Origin: Bacillus sp. HMF5848
GTDB taxonomy: Bacteria; Bacillota; Bacilli; Bacillales; HMF5848
Direction: 5' to 3'
Assembly (NCBI RefSeq): GCF_003944835.1
Contig: NZ_RWIV01000001.1
Location: 3,258,530-3,322,529, forward strand
Length of the DNA: 64,000 nucleotides
Position numbers and translations under genes: made by a program. Positions 38,100 through 47,372 of this stretch are shown here, piece after piece. How positions within the stretch are numbered: position 1 is the stretch's first letter; each line of letters starts with the position of its first letter. Below the pieces are notes generated by a model. It had not been told where the DNA came from, made no database searches, and worked only from the letters and a program-made list of their open reading frames with translations.

Positions 38100-40517
38100 T
38101 TAATTCGCTACGATATTTACAAGCTTTCCTGGTACTGCAATGACTTTACGAACAGTTTTCCCTTCAATTTGTTCTTTAACTTTAAGGTCAGCCATTGCAA
38201 TTTCTTCAAGTTGTTCTCTCGATGCTTCAGCAGGCACCTGTAGCTTCGCTTTCACTTTTCCATTAACTTGAACAACGATTTCAATTTCATTTTCTACAAG
38301 CTTCGCTTCATCGTATGCTGGCCATGCTTCATATGCAATGCCATCCTCGTGTCCAAGTTTACTCCAAAGCTCCTCAGCGATATGAGGACAAATTGGCGCT
38401 AACAGCTTTACAATCCCCTCAATGTATGACTTCGGTAAGGTTTCAGCTTTATAAGCATCATTGATAAACACCATCATTTGAGAAATTGCTGTGTTAAAAC
38501 GCAGTCCTTCAAAATCCTCTGTTACTTTTTTCACTGTTTGATGATACACGCGCTCTAACGTACCACTGTCATCATTTTCAGTAATTTTCGAAGTTAAGCT
38601 TCCATTATCGTCAATTAACAAACGCCAAATACGATCTAAGAAACGGCGTGATCCATCTAATCCGTTTGTTGACCAAGCAATTGATGCATCAAGCGGCCCC
38701 ATAAACATTTCATATAAACGAAGCGTATCAGCACCATGACTTTCTACGATATCATCTGGATTTACAACATTGCCTTTTGATTTACTCATCTTTTCGTTAT
38801 TTTCACCAAGAATCATTCCTTGGTTATATAGCTTTTGGAACGGTTCCTTCGTTGGCACTACACCGATGTCATATAAGAATTTGTGCCAGAAGCGAGCATA
38901 TAATAAGTGGAGTACAGCATGCTCAGCACCACCAATATAAATATCGACCGGTAACCATTCTTTTAACTTATCATCGTCTGCTAGCTTATTGCTATTTGTC
39001 GGATCAATATATCGTAAGTAATACCAGCAGCTACCTGCCCACTGTGGCATTGTGTTTGTTTCGCGGCGACCTTTACGACCTGTTTTTTCATCTACCACAT
39101 TGACCCATCCATCAATATTAGCAAGTGGCGATTCACCTGTACCTGATGGCTTAATTTCAGTTGTTTTTGGCAGCATAAGTGGAAGTTGATCTTCAGGCAC
39201 TGCCTCCATTGTGCCATCCTCCCAATGAATGATTGGAATTGGCTCACCCCAATAGCGCTGACGACTAAATAGCCAATCACGAAGACGGTACGTTATTTTC
39301 TTTTGTCCCTTCCCTTGTTGGACAAGCCATTCAATCATATTACTAATGGCTTCTTCTTTATCTAAACCATTTAAGAATCCGCTGTTTACATGCTCGCCGT
39401 CGCCTGTGTATGCTGCTTCATCAATGTTTCCGCCAGCAACCACTTCTACTATTGGCAAGTCGAATTTTTTCGCGAATTCCCAATCACGCTCATCATGACC
39501 TGGAACCGCCATAATAGCTCCTGTTCCATATGACATTAGTACATAATCCGCAATCCAAATTGGCATTTTTTCGCCATTTACAGGATTTACAGCGTACGCT
39601 CCTGTAAATACACCTGTTTTATCTTTTGCAAGATCTGTTCTCTCTAAATCACTTTTCGTTTTCATCTTTTCAATATATGCTTCGACAGCTTGTTTTTCAT
39701 CCGCCGTTGTTATTTTTTCTACAAGAGGATGTTCTGGTGCTAAAACAGCATAAGTAGCTCCAAACAATGTATCTGGTCTTGTTGTAAAGACTGTAAACTC
39801 ATTCTTTGTACCGTCAATAGTAAACGTCACTTCGGCACCTTCTGAACGTCCAATCCAATTGCGCTGCATATCCTTAATACTTTCAGGCCAATCTAATTCT
39901 TCCAGATCCTCAAGTAGACGATCAGCATATGCAGTGATTTTTAACATCCATTGTCTCATAGGTCGTCGCTCTACAGGATGCCCTCCACGTTCACTTTTCC
40001 CGTCAATAACTTCTTCATTTGCTAAAACTGTTCCTAGAGCTGGACACCAGTTAACAGCAACCTCATCTACATACGCTAAACCTTTTTCGTATAGCTTTAA
40101 GAAAATCCACTGCGTCCACTTGTAGTACTCAGGATCAGTTGTGTTAATTTCACGGTCCCAATCGTATGAAAATCCTAACGCCTTAATTTGACGGCGGAAA
40201 TTGTTGATGTTTTGCTCCGTAAATTCCGCTGGGTCATTTCCTGTGTCTAACGCATACTGCTCTGCTGGTAAACCAAACGCATCCCACCCCATTGGATGTA
40301 ATACATTTAATCCTTGCATACGCTTCATACGGGATAAAATATCTGTAGCCGTATAGCCTTCTGGGTGCCCTACATGTAATCCTGCACCAGACGGATACGG
40401 GAACATATCAAGAGCATAAAATTTCTCTCTTCCTTTTTCCTCTTTTGTACGGAATGTTTTATTTTGTTCCCAATACGTTTGCCACTTTTTCTCAATATCC
40501 ATGTGGTTAAAGCTCAT
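38100..40517 (-). CDS. leuS: Leucyl-tRNA synthetase
   Basis: 805 residues, class I synthetase. The HIGH-type motif HVGH is at 48-51 and KMSKS at 576-580. The CP1 editing domain has [11 protein letters not shown] (245-255) and GHDERD with the discriminating Asp342. A zinc-like or Leu-specific insertion is present before KMSKS, and the C-terminal domain ends [15 protein letters not shown]. It charges tRNA-Leu. The leader carries a T-box with a CTC leucine specifier, so expression rises when tRNA-Leu is uncharged. Confidence 0.97.
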   Translation of the reverse strand: MSFNHMDIEKKWQTYWEQNKTFRTKEEKGREKFYALDMFPYPSGAGLHVGHPEGYTATDILSRMKRMQGLNVLHPMGWDAFGLPAEQYALDTGNDPAEFTEQNINNFRRQIKALGFSYDWDREINTTDPEYYKWTQWIFLKLYEKGLAYVDEVAVNWCPALGTVLANEEVIDGKSERGGHPVERRPMRQWMLKITAYADRLLEDLEELDWPESIKDMQRNWIGRSEGAEVTFTIDGTKNEFTVFTTRPDTLFGATYAVLAPEHPLVEKITTADEKQAVEAYIEKMKTKSDLERTDLAKDKTGVFTGAYAVNPVNGEKMPIWIADYVLMSYGTGAIMAVPGHDERDWEFAKKFDLPIVEVVAGGNIDEAAYTGDGEHVNSGFLNGLDKEEAISNMIEWLVQQGKGQKKITYRLRDWLFSRQRYWGEPIPIIHWEDGTMEAVPEDQLPLMLPKTTEIKPSGTGESPLANIDGWVNVVDEKTGRKGRRETNTMPQWAGSCWYYLRYIDPTNSNKLADDDKLKEWLPVDIYIGGAEHAVLHLLYARFWHKFLYDIGVVPTKEPFQKLYNQGMILGENNEKMSKSKGNVVNPDDIVESHGADTLRLYEMFMGPLDASIAWSTNGLDGSRRFLDRIWRLLIDDNGSLTSKITENDDSGTLERVYHQTVKKVTEDFEGLRFNTAISQMMVFINDAYKAETLPKSYIEGIVKLLAPICPHIAEELWSKLGHEDGIAYEAWPAYDEAKLVENEIEIVVQVNGKVKAKLQVPAEASREQLEEIAMADLKVKEQIEGKTVRKVIAVPGKLVNIVAN

Positions 40518-40578
40518 TGCCCGTTGTCCTCCTTAACTAAATAGCTAATCCTATTGTATAAATTTTTTACGGAAACGC

Positions 40579-40838
40579 AAAAATCCCCTCATCCCAAAGG
40601 GACGAGAGGATATAACACCCGTGGTACCACCCTAATTAGCAAAGTCGTCAAAGACAATGCTCACTTTACATCCGTAACGTGGACTATGCGACAGCTACTA
40701 CTTCCCTTTCATAACTGCTACTCAAAGGCGAGTTCATAAAGCTTCTGTCCTGACTTGCACCACCCGTCAGTTCTCTTAAACAGAATATCTTCACTACTAT
40801 TCCTTATCATCGTATTTGTTCATTCTTTTTTAACTCAT
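40579..40838 (-). promoter_or_regulatory. T-box riboswitch of leuS, leucine specifier CTC
   Basis: On the minus strand, the T-box sequence GGGTGGTACCACG (about 40620-40632) pairs in the antiterminator. The terminator follows at 40579-40611, with a stem of ATCCTCTCGTCCC type and a T-run. Stem I contains GGTGCAAGTC, and GAACTC holds a CTC leucine codon at 40730-40732 as the likely specifier. The start of the transcript is set by the promoter just upstream. Confidence 0.9.
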
Positions 40839-40844
40839 AGATGT

Positions 40845-40873
40845 ATTGTAAAAAATTTTTCCTTGTCTTGCAA
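40845..40873 (-). promoter_or_regulatory. Sigma-A promoter of leuS
   Basis: Minus-strand TTGCAA (40868-40873), 17-base spacer, TACAAT (40845-40850), directly upstream of the T-box leader. Confidence 0.7.
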
Positions 40874-41092
40874 GTATTGTCGGATTAATTCGGTCTCATA
40901 CATGAGTTATTATATTATAAGAACATATGAAACGTTCAAATTATCTCTATATGTTTATTCGAAAAATGAAATATGAGTAGCCTGACCTGATTGTAGATAA
41001 ACAAAGTATTCACCGTGTAATGCAAAGTTATCGCAAAAAATACTAATGAGTGATTACACGCTTTGGTTGGACTATGAGATCACACACTGTTC

Positions 41093-42109
41093 CTAAACAA
41101 ATCGTTGCACTATGCTTCCTTTTCCACCTTGCACCTCTACCTCTGCAAACGCACCATTAATGAGCGTCATTTGTGGCGGAACATGACCAAAGTCAAGATC
41201 ATAAAAAATAGGGATTTGCAGTTCATTTGCTAATTCTTCATACACATCTTCCACTGTATACTGTTCAACAGCTGTATTCGCATAGCTTCGACCAAACATT
41301 ATCCCTGCGCATTGGTCAAACCACCCTGCCAACGTCATTTGTACTAACGATACTCGTAAGTCTGTTGTACGCAGTTCACAGTTTTCTAAGTACCAAATAA
41401 CTTTATCACCTTTAATGAATTGTTGTTGAAAATTTTTCATATCTCCATATGGTGTTCCAATTAAATGGCGAATAATGTCAATACAGCCACCTAGCAATCG
41501 CCCTTGTATTTTATGAAAATTGTTACTACAAACTGTTCGCCAATGCGTTGGCTCTGTTAAATGAAATACACAAGATGAAGAATCGTGGTGTTGCCATTTC
41601 GCTTGATATTTTTCAGAAGCATATTGCGTAACGGTTTCGCCGCGTTTTGTTGCTAGTACAGATTGCCAATTCCTTGTCGTATCATCTTCAAATTCGCCTC
41701 GTAACTCCATTAAATTTGGACCATGAGCAGTCGCCATTCCAGTTTTTAACGTAATCGCTAATAGCAAAACACTTACATCCGAATACCCGAGCACCCACTT
41801 TTCGCGGATGTTTTCAAAGTCAACATACTCTATCATCTCAAGTAACAATTCGCCACCCAAGGGGGGCACTATCATATGTATGTTGTCGTCTTTCATCATT
41901 GTGTTAAATTCGTCAGCACGAACGAGAGCGGAAGCGGATTTCGCCTTATGTTGTGTCCAAACGGTTTCGCCACAAACGGTTTTAAATCCTTTTTCGTTCA
42001 TTCGATGACATGCAAGCTTAAGTATGTCATGTAATTCAGTAGGGACACCCGATGAAGAAGCTGTCACCCCAATCGTGGCTGGTTTTACTAGTGTTGGATA
42101 TGTAATCAT
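41093..42109 (-). CDS. S66-family peptidase (LD-carboxypeptidase / MccF type)
   Basis: 338 residues. The serine nucleophile is Ser110 in LGYSDVS, followed by the HGPNLM segment. The catalytic Glu and His lie in WYLENCE and DFGHVPPQ, which is the Ser-Glu-His triad of S66. Members either cut the L,D bond of recycled murein peptides or, like MccF, remove toxic acyl-adenylates such as microcin C. The sequence fits the YocD/MccF branch slightly better than LdcA, but I cannot settle this. Cytosolic, monocistronic. Confidence 0.85.
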   Translation of the reverse strand: MITYPTLVKPATIGVTASSSGVPTELHDILKLACHRMNEKGFKTVCGETVWTQHKAKSASALVRADEFNTMMKDDNIHMIVPPLGGELLLEMIEYVDFENIREKWVLGYSDVSVLLLAITLKTGMATAHGPNLMELRGEFEDDTTRNWQSVLATKRGETVTQYASEKYQAKWQHHDSSSCVFHLTEPTHWRTVCSNNFHKIQGRLLGGCIDIIRHLIGTPYGDMKNFQQQFIKGDKVIWYLENCELRTTDLRVSLVQMTLAGWFDQCAGIMFGRSYANTAVEQYTVEDVYEELANELQIPIFYDLDFGHVPPQMTLINGAFAEVEVQGGKGSIVQRFV

Positions 42110-42783
42110 TATCCTGCCTCCTTGACTATCTTACATTATTCATGCATGAACCATATGCTTGTCTCATATGCCACATTTAGTTTTAAGTGGTAAATAACAT
42201 TTCTGTTATTTCTCCATACCTTATTGTATTCCCTTCACCAACTTAGAACTTTTTTCCGTACGCAGTCAAAACATGCTCCATTGTTGAACCTACTGACATA
42301 TACCACATTGGGTTTAAACGAAGGTTCATGTAAGGTCATCTACTTTAATGAATCCCTTGAAACATAAAAGATTTAGCATTCAACACCCTTTTTAAACCCT
42401 CAAGCTGCTTCATGAGTATACCTCTTACAGAGAGCGTCCATTTTATGAAGTCCTCATAATCATATATAGCGAACTTTAATATAGTAGCCCCTTAATCCCG
42501 AAGACATATCTTACTCCGGAATACAAAGATAATATAAAAGCCGTAAAAACTTATTAGAATGATTTGAAAGCGCTGTTAAAATATGTTTTCCAAACATGGT
42601 ATTTTAGTCCATAATTTGTTTTTTTAACTTCTAATCATGTCTAAACCTTTATTCAACGTATTCTTTTCTTCAGATAGAGCATAAGGGTAGCTCAATGAAT
42701 AATGAATAACTCTTAAAATTAATAATAAGATTAACTTTTTATTTTCACACAAAAAGACCTGACACACAATGTCGTGCCGGTCC
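42110..42783. other. Long intergenic region between patatin and S66 genes
   Basis: 674 bases, A+T-rich. The terminator of the patatin gene is at 42740-42786. A 28-codon minus frame at 42243-42329 (start MNLRLNPMWYMSVGS) has acceptable codons but no ribosome site. A cre-like TGAAAGCGCTGTTA at about 42563 differs from consensus at two key positions. The length and scattered short frames suggest a decayed gene, without recognisable identity. Confidence 0.45.
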
Positions 42784-42786
42784 TTA
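42740..42786 (-). terminator. Terminator of the patatin gene, REP-like
   Basis: Minus-strand stem GACCGGCAC / GTGTCAGGTC with two mismatches, then five T. It resembles the GTGCC-AGGC repeat core. Confidence 0.6.
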
Positions 42787-43566
42787 GGAACTGATGGAGT
42801 ATACTTTTGATAACGAATGATTCGCATATTGTAACAAAGATTGCTGTGCCTGTAACTGCCCTAACTTTACCGCTCTCTCTGATTCCTTAAAAGCAAAGCG
42901 ACTCATATCCTCTAAATCTACTTTAATGAGTAAATCTGCATATTTATTAACTGTTTGCTCAGTATGATATTGACTAGCAATCCCTATATAACGACTTATA
43001 TGACTCAATAAATGATCAGAGCATTTATCCTGTGAACCAGTTACTTGAACAGCCGTTACATGATGTGCTCCCATAGCTTTCACAATATCAGCAGGATTGT
43101 TATTGAGAATATAGCCGTCAACTAGTAACATATCATCCCATTCAACTGGAGCTAGAATACCCGGAAGTGCTATACTAGCGCGAATAGCCTTTGCAATTTC
43201 TCCTGACCTCATTACAACAAGCTTCCCTGATAACAAATCTAATGCCACAATTGCAAGTGGTGTTTTCACATCCTCGAAATGACGGCCCTCTGTAATATCT
43301 AGTAACATATCATAAATTCGGTTTCCTTTTATAAGCTCACGAAAACCAAACTGAAGATCCATTAGCTTTCGTAAAGACAGCTTACTAATTTTCTGCTCCA
43401 TCTCTTCAAAGGGCACTTCACATGCATATAGTCCTGCCACGATGGCTCCAGCACTTGTACCCGCTATATGAGTAATCTCAATTTGTTGTCGTTGCATTTC
43501 TTTTAGTACTCCAATATGAGCTGCCCCACGAAGAGAGCCCCCACTCAATGACAATCCAGTACGCAT
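42784..43566 (-). CDS. Patatin-like phospholipase
   Basis: 260 residues. The oxyanion loop GGSLRG is at 9-14, the nucleophile Ser38 in GTSAG (36-40) and the catalytic Asp in LVDGYILNN, so the patatin Ser-Asp dyad is complete. It would hydrolyse acyl esters of membrane lipids; the group is near RssA and YlbK. Start: ATG at 43566, with AGGTG upstream; GTG at 43575 overlaps that site. It follows a DedA gene by 5 bases, and both follow a glycosyltransferase, which suggests lipid remodelling. Confidence 0.85.
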   Translation of the reverse strand: MRTGLSLSGGSLRGAAHIGVLKEMQRQQIEITHIAGTSAGAIVAGLYACEVPFEEMEQKISKLSLRKLMDLQFGFRELIKGNRIYDMLLDITEGRHFEDVKTPLAIVALDLLSGKLVVMRSGEIAKAIRASIALPGILAPVEWDDMLLVDGYILNNNPADIVKAMGAHHVTAVQVTGSQDKCSDHLLSHISRYIGIASQYHTEQTVNKYADLLIKVDLEDMSRFAFKESERAVKLGQLQAQQSLLQYANHSLSKVYSISS

Positions 43567-43571
43567 TTTGT

Positions 43572-44153
43572 TCACCTACTCATTTGTTGTTTAGTTGTTT
43601 GCTTATATATAACTAATAGTAGCCCTAAAGCAATACTCATGCCTAATGCATAATAAGCTACATCTGTATTTGACATAAAAAAGACTTTCGCTTCTCCTAA
43701 ATTCCCGTGAAAAGTCCGACCTATCCACAGGATAGTAGCCGACCATGGCAAAATACCAAGAAAAGTTAGCATGAAATAAGGACCAAGCCGAACTTTACTC
43801 ATACCAGCTACATACGAAATATAGTTTCCTACCCCAAAAGGACGCGATAATGCGACGCTCCATAAACCGTATTTTTGAAAGAATGCGGCGGCTTTCTTCA
43901 TTTGTTTAGGAAATCGTCTAGTGATAACACCTTCCATCCTAGCTCCCAAATAGTAAGGAATAATACTCGCAATGCTGTATATAACACTCATCGTGACAGC
44001 AAGAACAATAAGCTTGAACCAGCTTGGATTTAAAAAATAACCATATGAGACTACAACCGCAATGCCAGGAAACGGAAGAGAGGATCCTTCTAAAAACATT
44101 GAAATCCATAGACCATATTCTTCTAATTGTTTTACACTTTCAACCCAATCCAT
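43572..44153 (-). CDS. DedA-family membrane protein
   Basis: 193 residues, about 5-6 membrane segments. It shows the DedA (VTT/SNARE-associated) pattern: EGSSLPFPGIAVVVSYG near the N-terminus, the SRPFGVGNYISYVAG arginine-proline motif in the middle and GILPWSATILWIGR. DedA proteins flip undecaprenyl phosphate or phospholipids across the membrane. ATG at 44153 is chosen over GTG at 44165 because AGGTG lies at better distance. Middle gene of a three-gene envelope operon. Confidence 0.87.
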   Translation of the reverse strand: MDWVESVKQLEEYGLWISMFLEGSSLPFPGIAVVVSYGYFLNPSWFKLIVLAVTMSVIYSIASIIPYYLGARMEGVITRRFPKQMKKAAAFFQKYGLWSVALSRPFGVGNYISYVAGMSKVRLGPYFMLTFLGILPWSATILWIGRTFHGNLGEAKVFFMSNTDVAYYALGMSIALGLLLVIYKQTTKQQMSR

Positions 44154-44174
44154 TACCCGACACACCTACCTTCA

Positions 44175-45296
44175 TTAAAATGAACTAACACTATTTTTAT
44201 TAGAAATTTGATTAATAATTTTTTTGAGTAACATTGCAGCATCTAATTTATCCTGCAAAAATTCATCTCGATGACGCTCAAAGCGATATCTACTTTTATA
44301 CGAATATACATCTTTTAATACAGAACTTAACGGTTTATCCACGTCAATTTTCCTTACAAGACCTTGATTAGCTAAAATATCTAAATTAACCTTTTCCTGA
44401 CCTGGTAAATAAGAATGAATCAAAATTTGCACGTGCTTTGCTAAGCATTCACTAACTGTAACGCCTCCTGGCTTTGTAATGATTGCTCCAACCTTTTCAT
44501 ATATTTCATTCATTTCTTCTCTAGATGTAATATATGAAAGAGGAGTTACATTAGAGAGCTGAAGAGCCTGAAGGTCTTTGAGTAGCTTTCTATTAGTACC
44601 GCATAACACATAAAAGTGAACATACGCATCCGCATTTTTCAGTAGAAAATCCCCTATATTTCCAAGCCCATTACTTCCACCAGCAATTAGTACTGAATTA
44701 TACCGACTTGATACTTGAGAGTTATTTTTTGAAAAAGCACTATGAATAGGAATTCCTGTGTAATAAATGGCATGCTCTGGCACATGATGAGTCTCTACTA
44801 AATATTGCTTCATAGCTTTACTAGCAACAAAGTGATATTCAATATTTTGTTTTCCCCATACATCATTTATAAAAAAGTCTGTATACACATTCACAACCGG
44901 GACTGAGATTTGGCCTTTTCCTTTTAGTCGATTCAAAATACTTGATGGAAAGCCATGTGAACAAATTATTAAATCAGGCTTTCGAGCTTCTATTAACTCA
45001 AGCATCTTCTTTTCAAACACTTTTTGTAAAAATTTAAGAGATTCCCCGTCACTAGCCCCAGTATGACCAAAATTTTCATATAACCACTTATATGCGGTAG
45101 GAGCATAGTGTAAGCATTTCAGATATGTTGTTGTTATAACATTTTCCAAAACAGGGTTTGTATATTGAAGTAAATCTACTTTTTCACATACAATCTCTTC
45201 GTCTTTCAACTCATTTAATGAATCTATAAGAGCTTCCGCTACTTGATGATGACCTGATGGCATTTGTAGTAGGGGCAAAAATAAAATTTTAACCAT
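44175..45296 (-). CDS. MGDG-synthase-type glycosyltransferase
   Basis: 373 residues, GT28-like, two Rossmann domains. The N-terminal domain begins VKILFLPLLQMPSGHHQVAEAL, the MGDG-synthase start with its glycine-His loop. The C-terminal nucleotide-sugar site is seen in GGSNGLGNIG (about 205-215) and KPGGVTVSEC (about 285-295). The family includes UgtP, which adds glucose to diacylglycerol, so the likely product is a glycolipid. It starts the operon with DedA and patatin. A 50-bp element about 58 bases upstream recurs ahead of the PspA/LiaI-like pair. Confidence 0.85.
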   Translation of the reverse strand: MVKILFLPLLQMPSGHHQVAEALIDSLNELKDEEIVCEKVDLLQYTNPVLENVITTTYLKCLHYAPTAYKWLYENFGHTGASDGESLKFLQKVFEKKMLELIEARKPDLIICSHGFPSSILNRLKGKGQISVPVVNVYTDFFINDVWGKQNIEYHFVASKAMKQYLVETHHVPEHAIYYTGIPIHSAFSKNNSQVSSRYNSVLIAGGSNGLGNIGDFLLKNADAYVHFYVLCGTNRKLLKDLQALQLSNVTPLSYITSREEMNEIYEKVGAIITKPGGVTVSECLAKHVQILIHSYLPGQEKVNLDILANQGLVRKIDVDKPLSSVLKDVYSYKSRYRFERHRDEFLQDKLDAAMLLKKIINQISNKNSVSSF

Positions 45297-45353
45297 AATA
45301 ATGGCCTCCTTAACTTTCGTTACCTCTTGATTAAAATCTTACCACTTACTGGA

Positions 45354-45404
45354 ATATCCTTTAATGTACCGGAGGTTATATTTTTATGTAAGACTTAAGG
45401 CGTA
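45354..45404 (-). repeat. Shared upstream element, copy A
   Basis: ATATCCTTT at 45354, then after 12 bases GTTATATTTTTAT-G-TAAGAC-T-TA-A-GGCGTA to 45404. The same block, 27 of 30 identical in its main part, lies at 59897-59926. It is placed upstream of the glycosyltransferase operon on the minus strand. Confidence 0.85.
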
Positions 45405-45524
45405 TAGTAAATGTTGGATATTAATCTCTGTACAGACATATTATGAAGGGGAAAGCTAAAGATAAACTAAGGAAAATTCTTAAGATTTTCTTAATTTCTA
45501 AAATATGTAAGTATAGTGCAAGTG

Positions 45525-45632
45525 CCTTGTTCAGACCTGACCAGTTTAAGACGTATCGCGCAGGAAGGGTCTTTCCTCCGGAGGGAGACGGCTTGAGACC
45601 TCGACGGGCTAGGCGCTGGAGCTAGACAGTAT
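45525..45632. repeat. GC-rich intergenic element
   Basis: About 105 bases of clearly higher G+C than the surroundings. It holds a hairpin GTCTTTCCTCCGGAGGGAGAC at about 45569-45590, and ends in CGGGCTAGGCGCTGGAGCT. I recall similar endings as dispersed intergenic elements in other Bacillus genomes, without certainty. No function is known to me. Confidence 0.5.
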
Positions 45633-45657
45633 TCTAGGTTAAAAAACTACGCAAAAA

Positions 45658-45686
45658 AACCTAGACTTTTTCTAGTCCAGGTTTAG
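45658..45686 (-). terminator. Terminator-like hairpin, minus strand
   Basis: Stem AAACCTAGACT / AGTCCAGGTTT with one mismatch; T-run of seven on the minus strand. Confidence 0.6.
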
Positions 45687-45784
45687 TTATCTTTTATGCT
45701 CTAGCATTGTATTATGACCGTCTATATAACAACAGACTTATTACAGCATATTACAATATGTTTTTTTAAACTTTAACATATACA

Positions 45785-45816
45785 TAAAAAAAACGAGCAC
45801 CTTATTAGGTACTCGG
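45785..45816 (-). terminator. Terminator of the MFS gene
   Basis: Stem CGAGCACCT / AGGTACTCG with one mismatch, then eight T on the minus strand. Confidence 0.8.
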
Positions 45817-47010
45817 CTAATTGAATTGATGCTGTTGATTTGATGCTAAACTCTCTCGTTTTAATCCTCTATTATATAATGTTGTGGTTATAATCGATAT
45901 AATTAACAAGCCGACTAGAACGTAGAATAAAGCAGCCATACCGAATAAATCAACAATAATACCACCTAATAGTGGTCCTACCATACGACCACCTGTTGCT
46001 GCGCTGTTTACAACTCCTTGGTAAAACCCCTCTCGACCTTCTGGCGCAAGATCATTAGCTATAGTTGGAACAGCTGGCCAAACGAGCATTTCACCTATTG
46101 TTAAAATTACCATAGCTGCTAAAAACCCATAAAACACCGATGTATTCCCTGCTAGTACAAAGGCACTCATAAAAATAATTGTACCTACAATGATTTGCAT
46201 TTTTAGTGAAGGTATTCGTTTAGCTACATATGCAATCAATGGCTGACCTAAAACAATTAGAGCACCATTCACTGTCCAAAGGAGACTGTATTGTTCTAGT
46301 GGTATCCCAAGGCTTTGTGTATGTGTAGCAATGGTAGATTGCCATTGAACATACGCCACCCAGCATAAAATGTACCCTATCGCTAAAATATATAAAGCCA
46401 TTCGTTTGGAAGAGCTTTTCACATGTTGATTATCTGGAATTGTAATACTTCGACTGTCTGCTTTTGCAGATATTTTTTTATACCCAAAGACGGCCACAGC
46501 TAAAAAGAATATATATACAGTTGCATTCGCAACGAAAATGTACGTAAACGACACCGATGCCACTACTCCACCAAGAGCTGATCCTATTGCAACACCAAGG
46601 TTTTGAGCAACATATATTGCGTTAAATGCCTTTCTTCCACCTTCAGGCCAAACAGACCCTGCAAAAGCGTACATACTCGGAAAAACAATACCGCCCCCAA
46701 GTCCAATAATTGCTAACAACGCGACATAGGCTGGCCACTCGTGAAAAAAAACAAGTGTAAGTAATGCAGATAACGTAATGGATATACCGATAAGTATCGA
46801 TTTATATCCGCCGATTTTGTCAAATAGATGGCCGCCAACTAAGTTTCCAATAATACCTGCTGCTGAGTTAAGCATCAACACAAACCCGGCTACAGTCAGC
46901 GACTTCCCTAAATGGTCATGTATATAAATGGTGTTAAGTGGCCAAAGAAATGAGGCCGCTGTAACATTAATAACCATTCCAATAATAAGTAACCACAAAG
47001 CACGTGGCAT
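45817..47010 (-). CDS. MFS transporter, drug-efflux-like
   Basis: 397 residues and 12 membrane helices. It has the MFS loop 2-3 motif GGHLFDKIGGYKS, and GGRMVGPLLGG in helix 11, which fits the drug:H+ antiporter (DHA1) branch. Substrate unknown. The upstream in-frame ATG at 47016 is too close to AGGAGG, so ATG at 47010 (6-base spacing) is the start. It stands alone, divergent from sspH. Confidence 0.82.
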   Translation of the reverse strand: MPRALWLLIIGMVINVTAASFLWPLNTIYIHDHLGKSLTVAGFVLMLNSAAGIIGNLVGGHLFDKIGGYKSILIGISITLSALLTLVFFHEWPAYVALLAIIGLGGGIVFPSMYAFAGSVWPEGGRKAFNAIYVAQNLGVAIGSALGGVVASVSFTYIFVANATVYIFFLAVAVFGYKKISAKADSRSITIPDNQHVKSSSKRMALYILAIGYILCWVAYVQWQSTIATHTQSLGIPLEQYSLLWTVNGALIVLGQPLIAYVAKRIPSLKMQIIVGTIIFMSAFVLAGNTSVFYGFLAAMVILTIGEMLVWPAVPTIANDLAPEGREGFYQGVVNSAATGGRMVGPLLGGIIVDLFGMAALFYVLVGLLIISIITTTLYNRGLKRESLASNQQHQFN

Positions 47011-47112
47011 ATACATCCTCCTACTCTTAAACAACAAACCTCACTGATTGTAAGCCAATTTTTTATAATTCGCAACAAAAAAATATGTGTCGACAATCAT
47101 TGCCATATTTTT

Positions 47113-47142
47113 GTATAAATTCATGTACACTTTGTCATATTA
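47113..47142 (+). promoter_or_regulatory. Sigma-G (forespore) promoter of sspH
   Basis: GTATA (47113-47117) and CATATTA (47136-47142) are separated by exactly 18 bases. This fits the sigma-G consensus GHATR-N18-CATNHTA at every specified base. Confidence 0.85.
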
Positions 47143-47176
47143 AAAGAGTGAGAAATTTATCAGAGGAGGGATACAT

Positions 47177-47356
47177 ATGGAAATGCAAAGAGCAAAGCAA
47201 ATCGTGGAAGCCGGGGAAATGGCTAACGTATATTATAATGACGAAGAGGTCTACATCCAACATATTGATGAACAAAATGAAATGGCAAGAATCTTCCCTT
47301 TGCAAAACAAAGACAACGAACAAGATGTTCCAGTACGTAATCTAACTGAGAAATAG
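47177..47356 (+). CDS. sspH: Small acid-soluble spore protein H
   Basis: 59 residues, the length of SspH. It begins MEMQRAKQIVEAGEMANVYY and has IQHIDEQNEMARIF and VPVRNLTEK, matching the MxxxRAK start and the IQHVDE-NETARI block of the family. It is made only in the developing forespore and is one of the minor SASPs, whose role is not well known. GGAGG lies 7 bases before the ATG, and a perfect sigma-G promoter is upstream. It is followed after 16 bases by a secreted ferritin-like gene that may share the transcript. Confidence 0.93.
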   Translation: MEMQRAKQIVEAGEMANVYYNDEEVYIQHIDEQNEMARIFPLQNKDNEQDVPVRNLTEK

Positions 47357-47372
47357 AGTGAGGAGACTAGCT

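Larger units (their letters stand above)
45297..45816. other. Intergenic region with repeat element, GC-rich island and two terminators
   Basis: 520 bases. It contains the shared promoter-region element (45354-45404), a G+C-rich island (45525-45630) and terminators at 45658-45686 and 45785-45816. A plus-strand frame over 45443-45625 spans the GC island and has no gene-like protein. Confidence 0.6.

Noticed and set aside
40554-40739. 61-codon plus-strand ORF
   Set aside because: It covers the leuS T-box and terminator on the opposite strand.
41093-42109. Microcin C immunity/biosynthesis cluster
   Set aside because: The S66 peptidase is MccF-like, but no other microcin-type gene is near.
42559-42576. 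Catabolite-response (cre) site
   Set aside because: TGAAAGCGCTGTTA differs from consensus at two conserved positions, and no gene start is downstream at a sensible distance.
45443-45625. 60-codon plus-strand ORF
   Set aside because: It crosses the shared element's flank and the GC-rich island; the peptide ends in low-complexity Arg/Pro and there is no ribosome site.
46908-47345. Minus and plus ORFs overlapping the sspH region in other frames
   Set aside because: They are shadows of the MFS gene and sspH. The 59-codon sspH frame has the promoter, ribosome site and family match.
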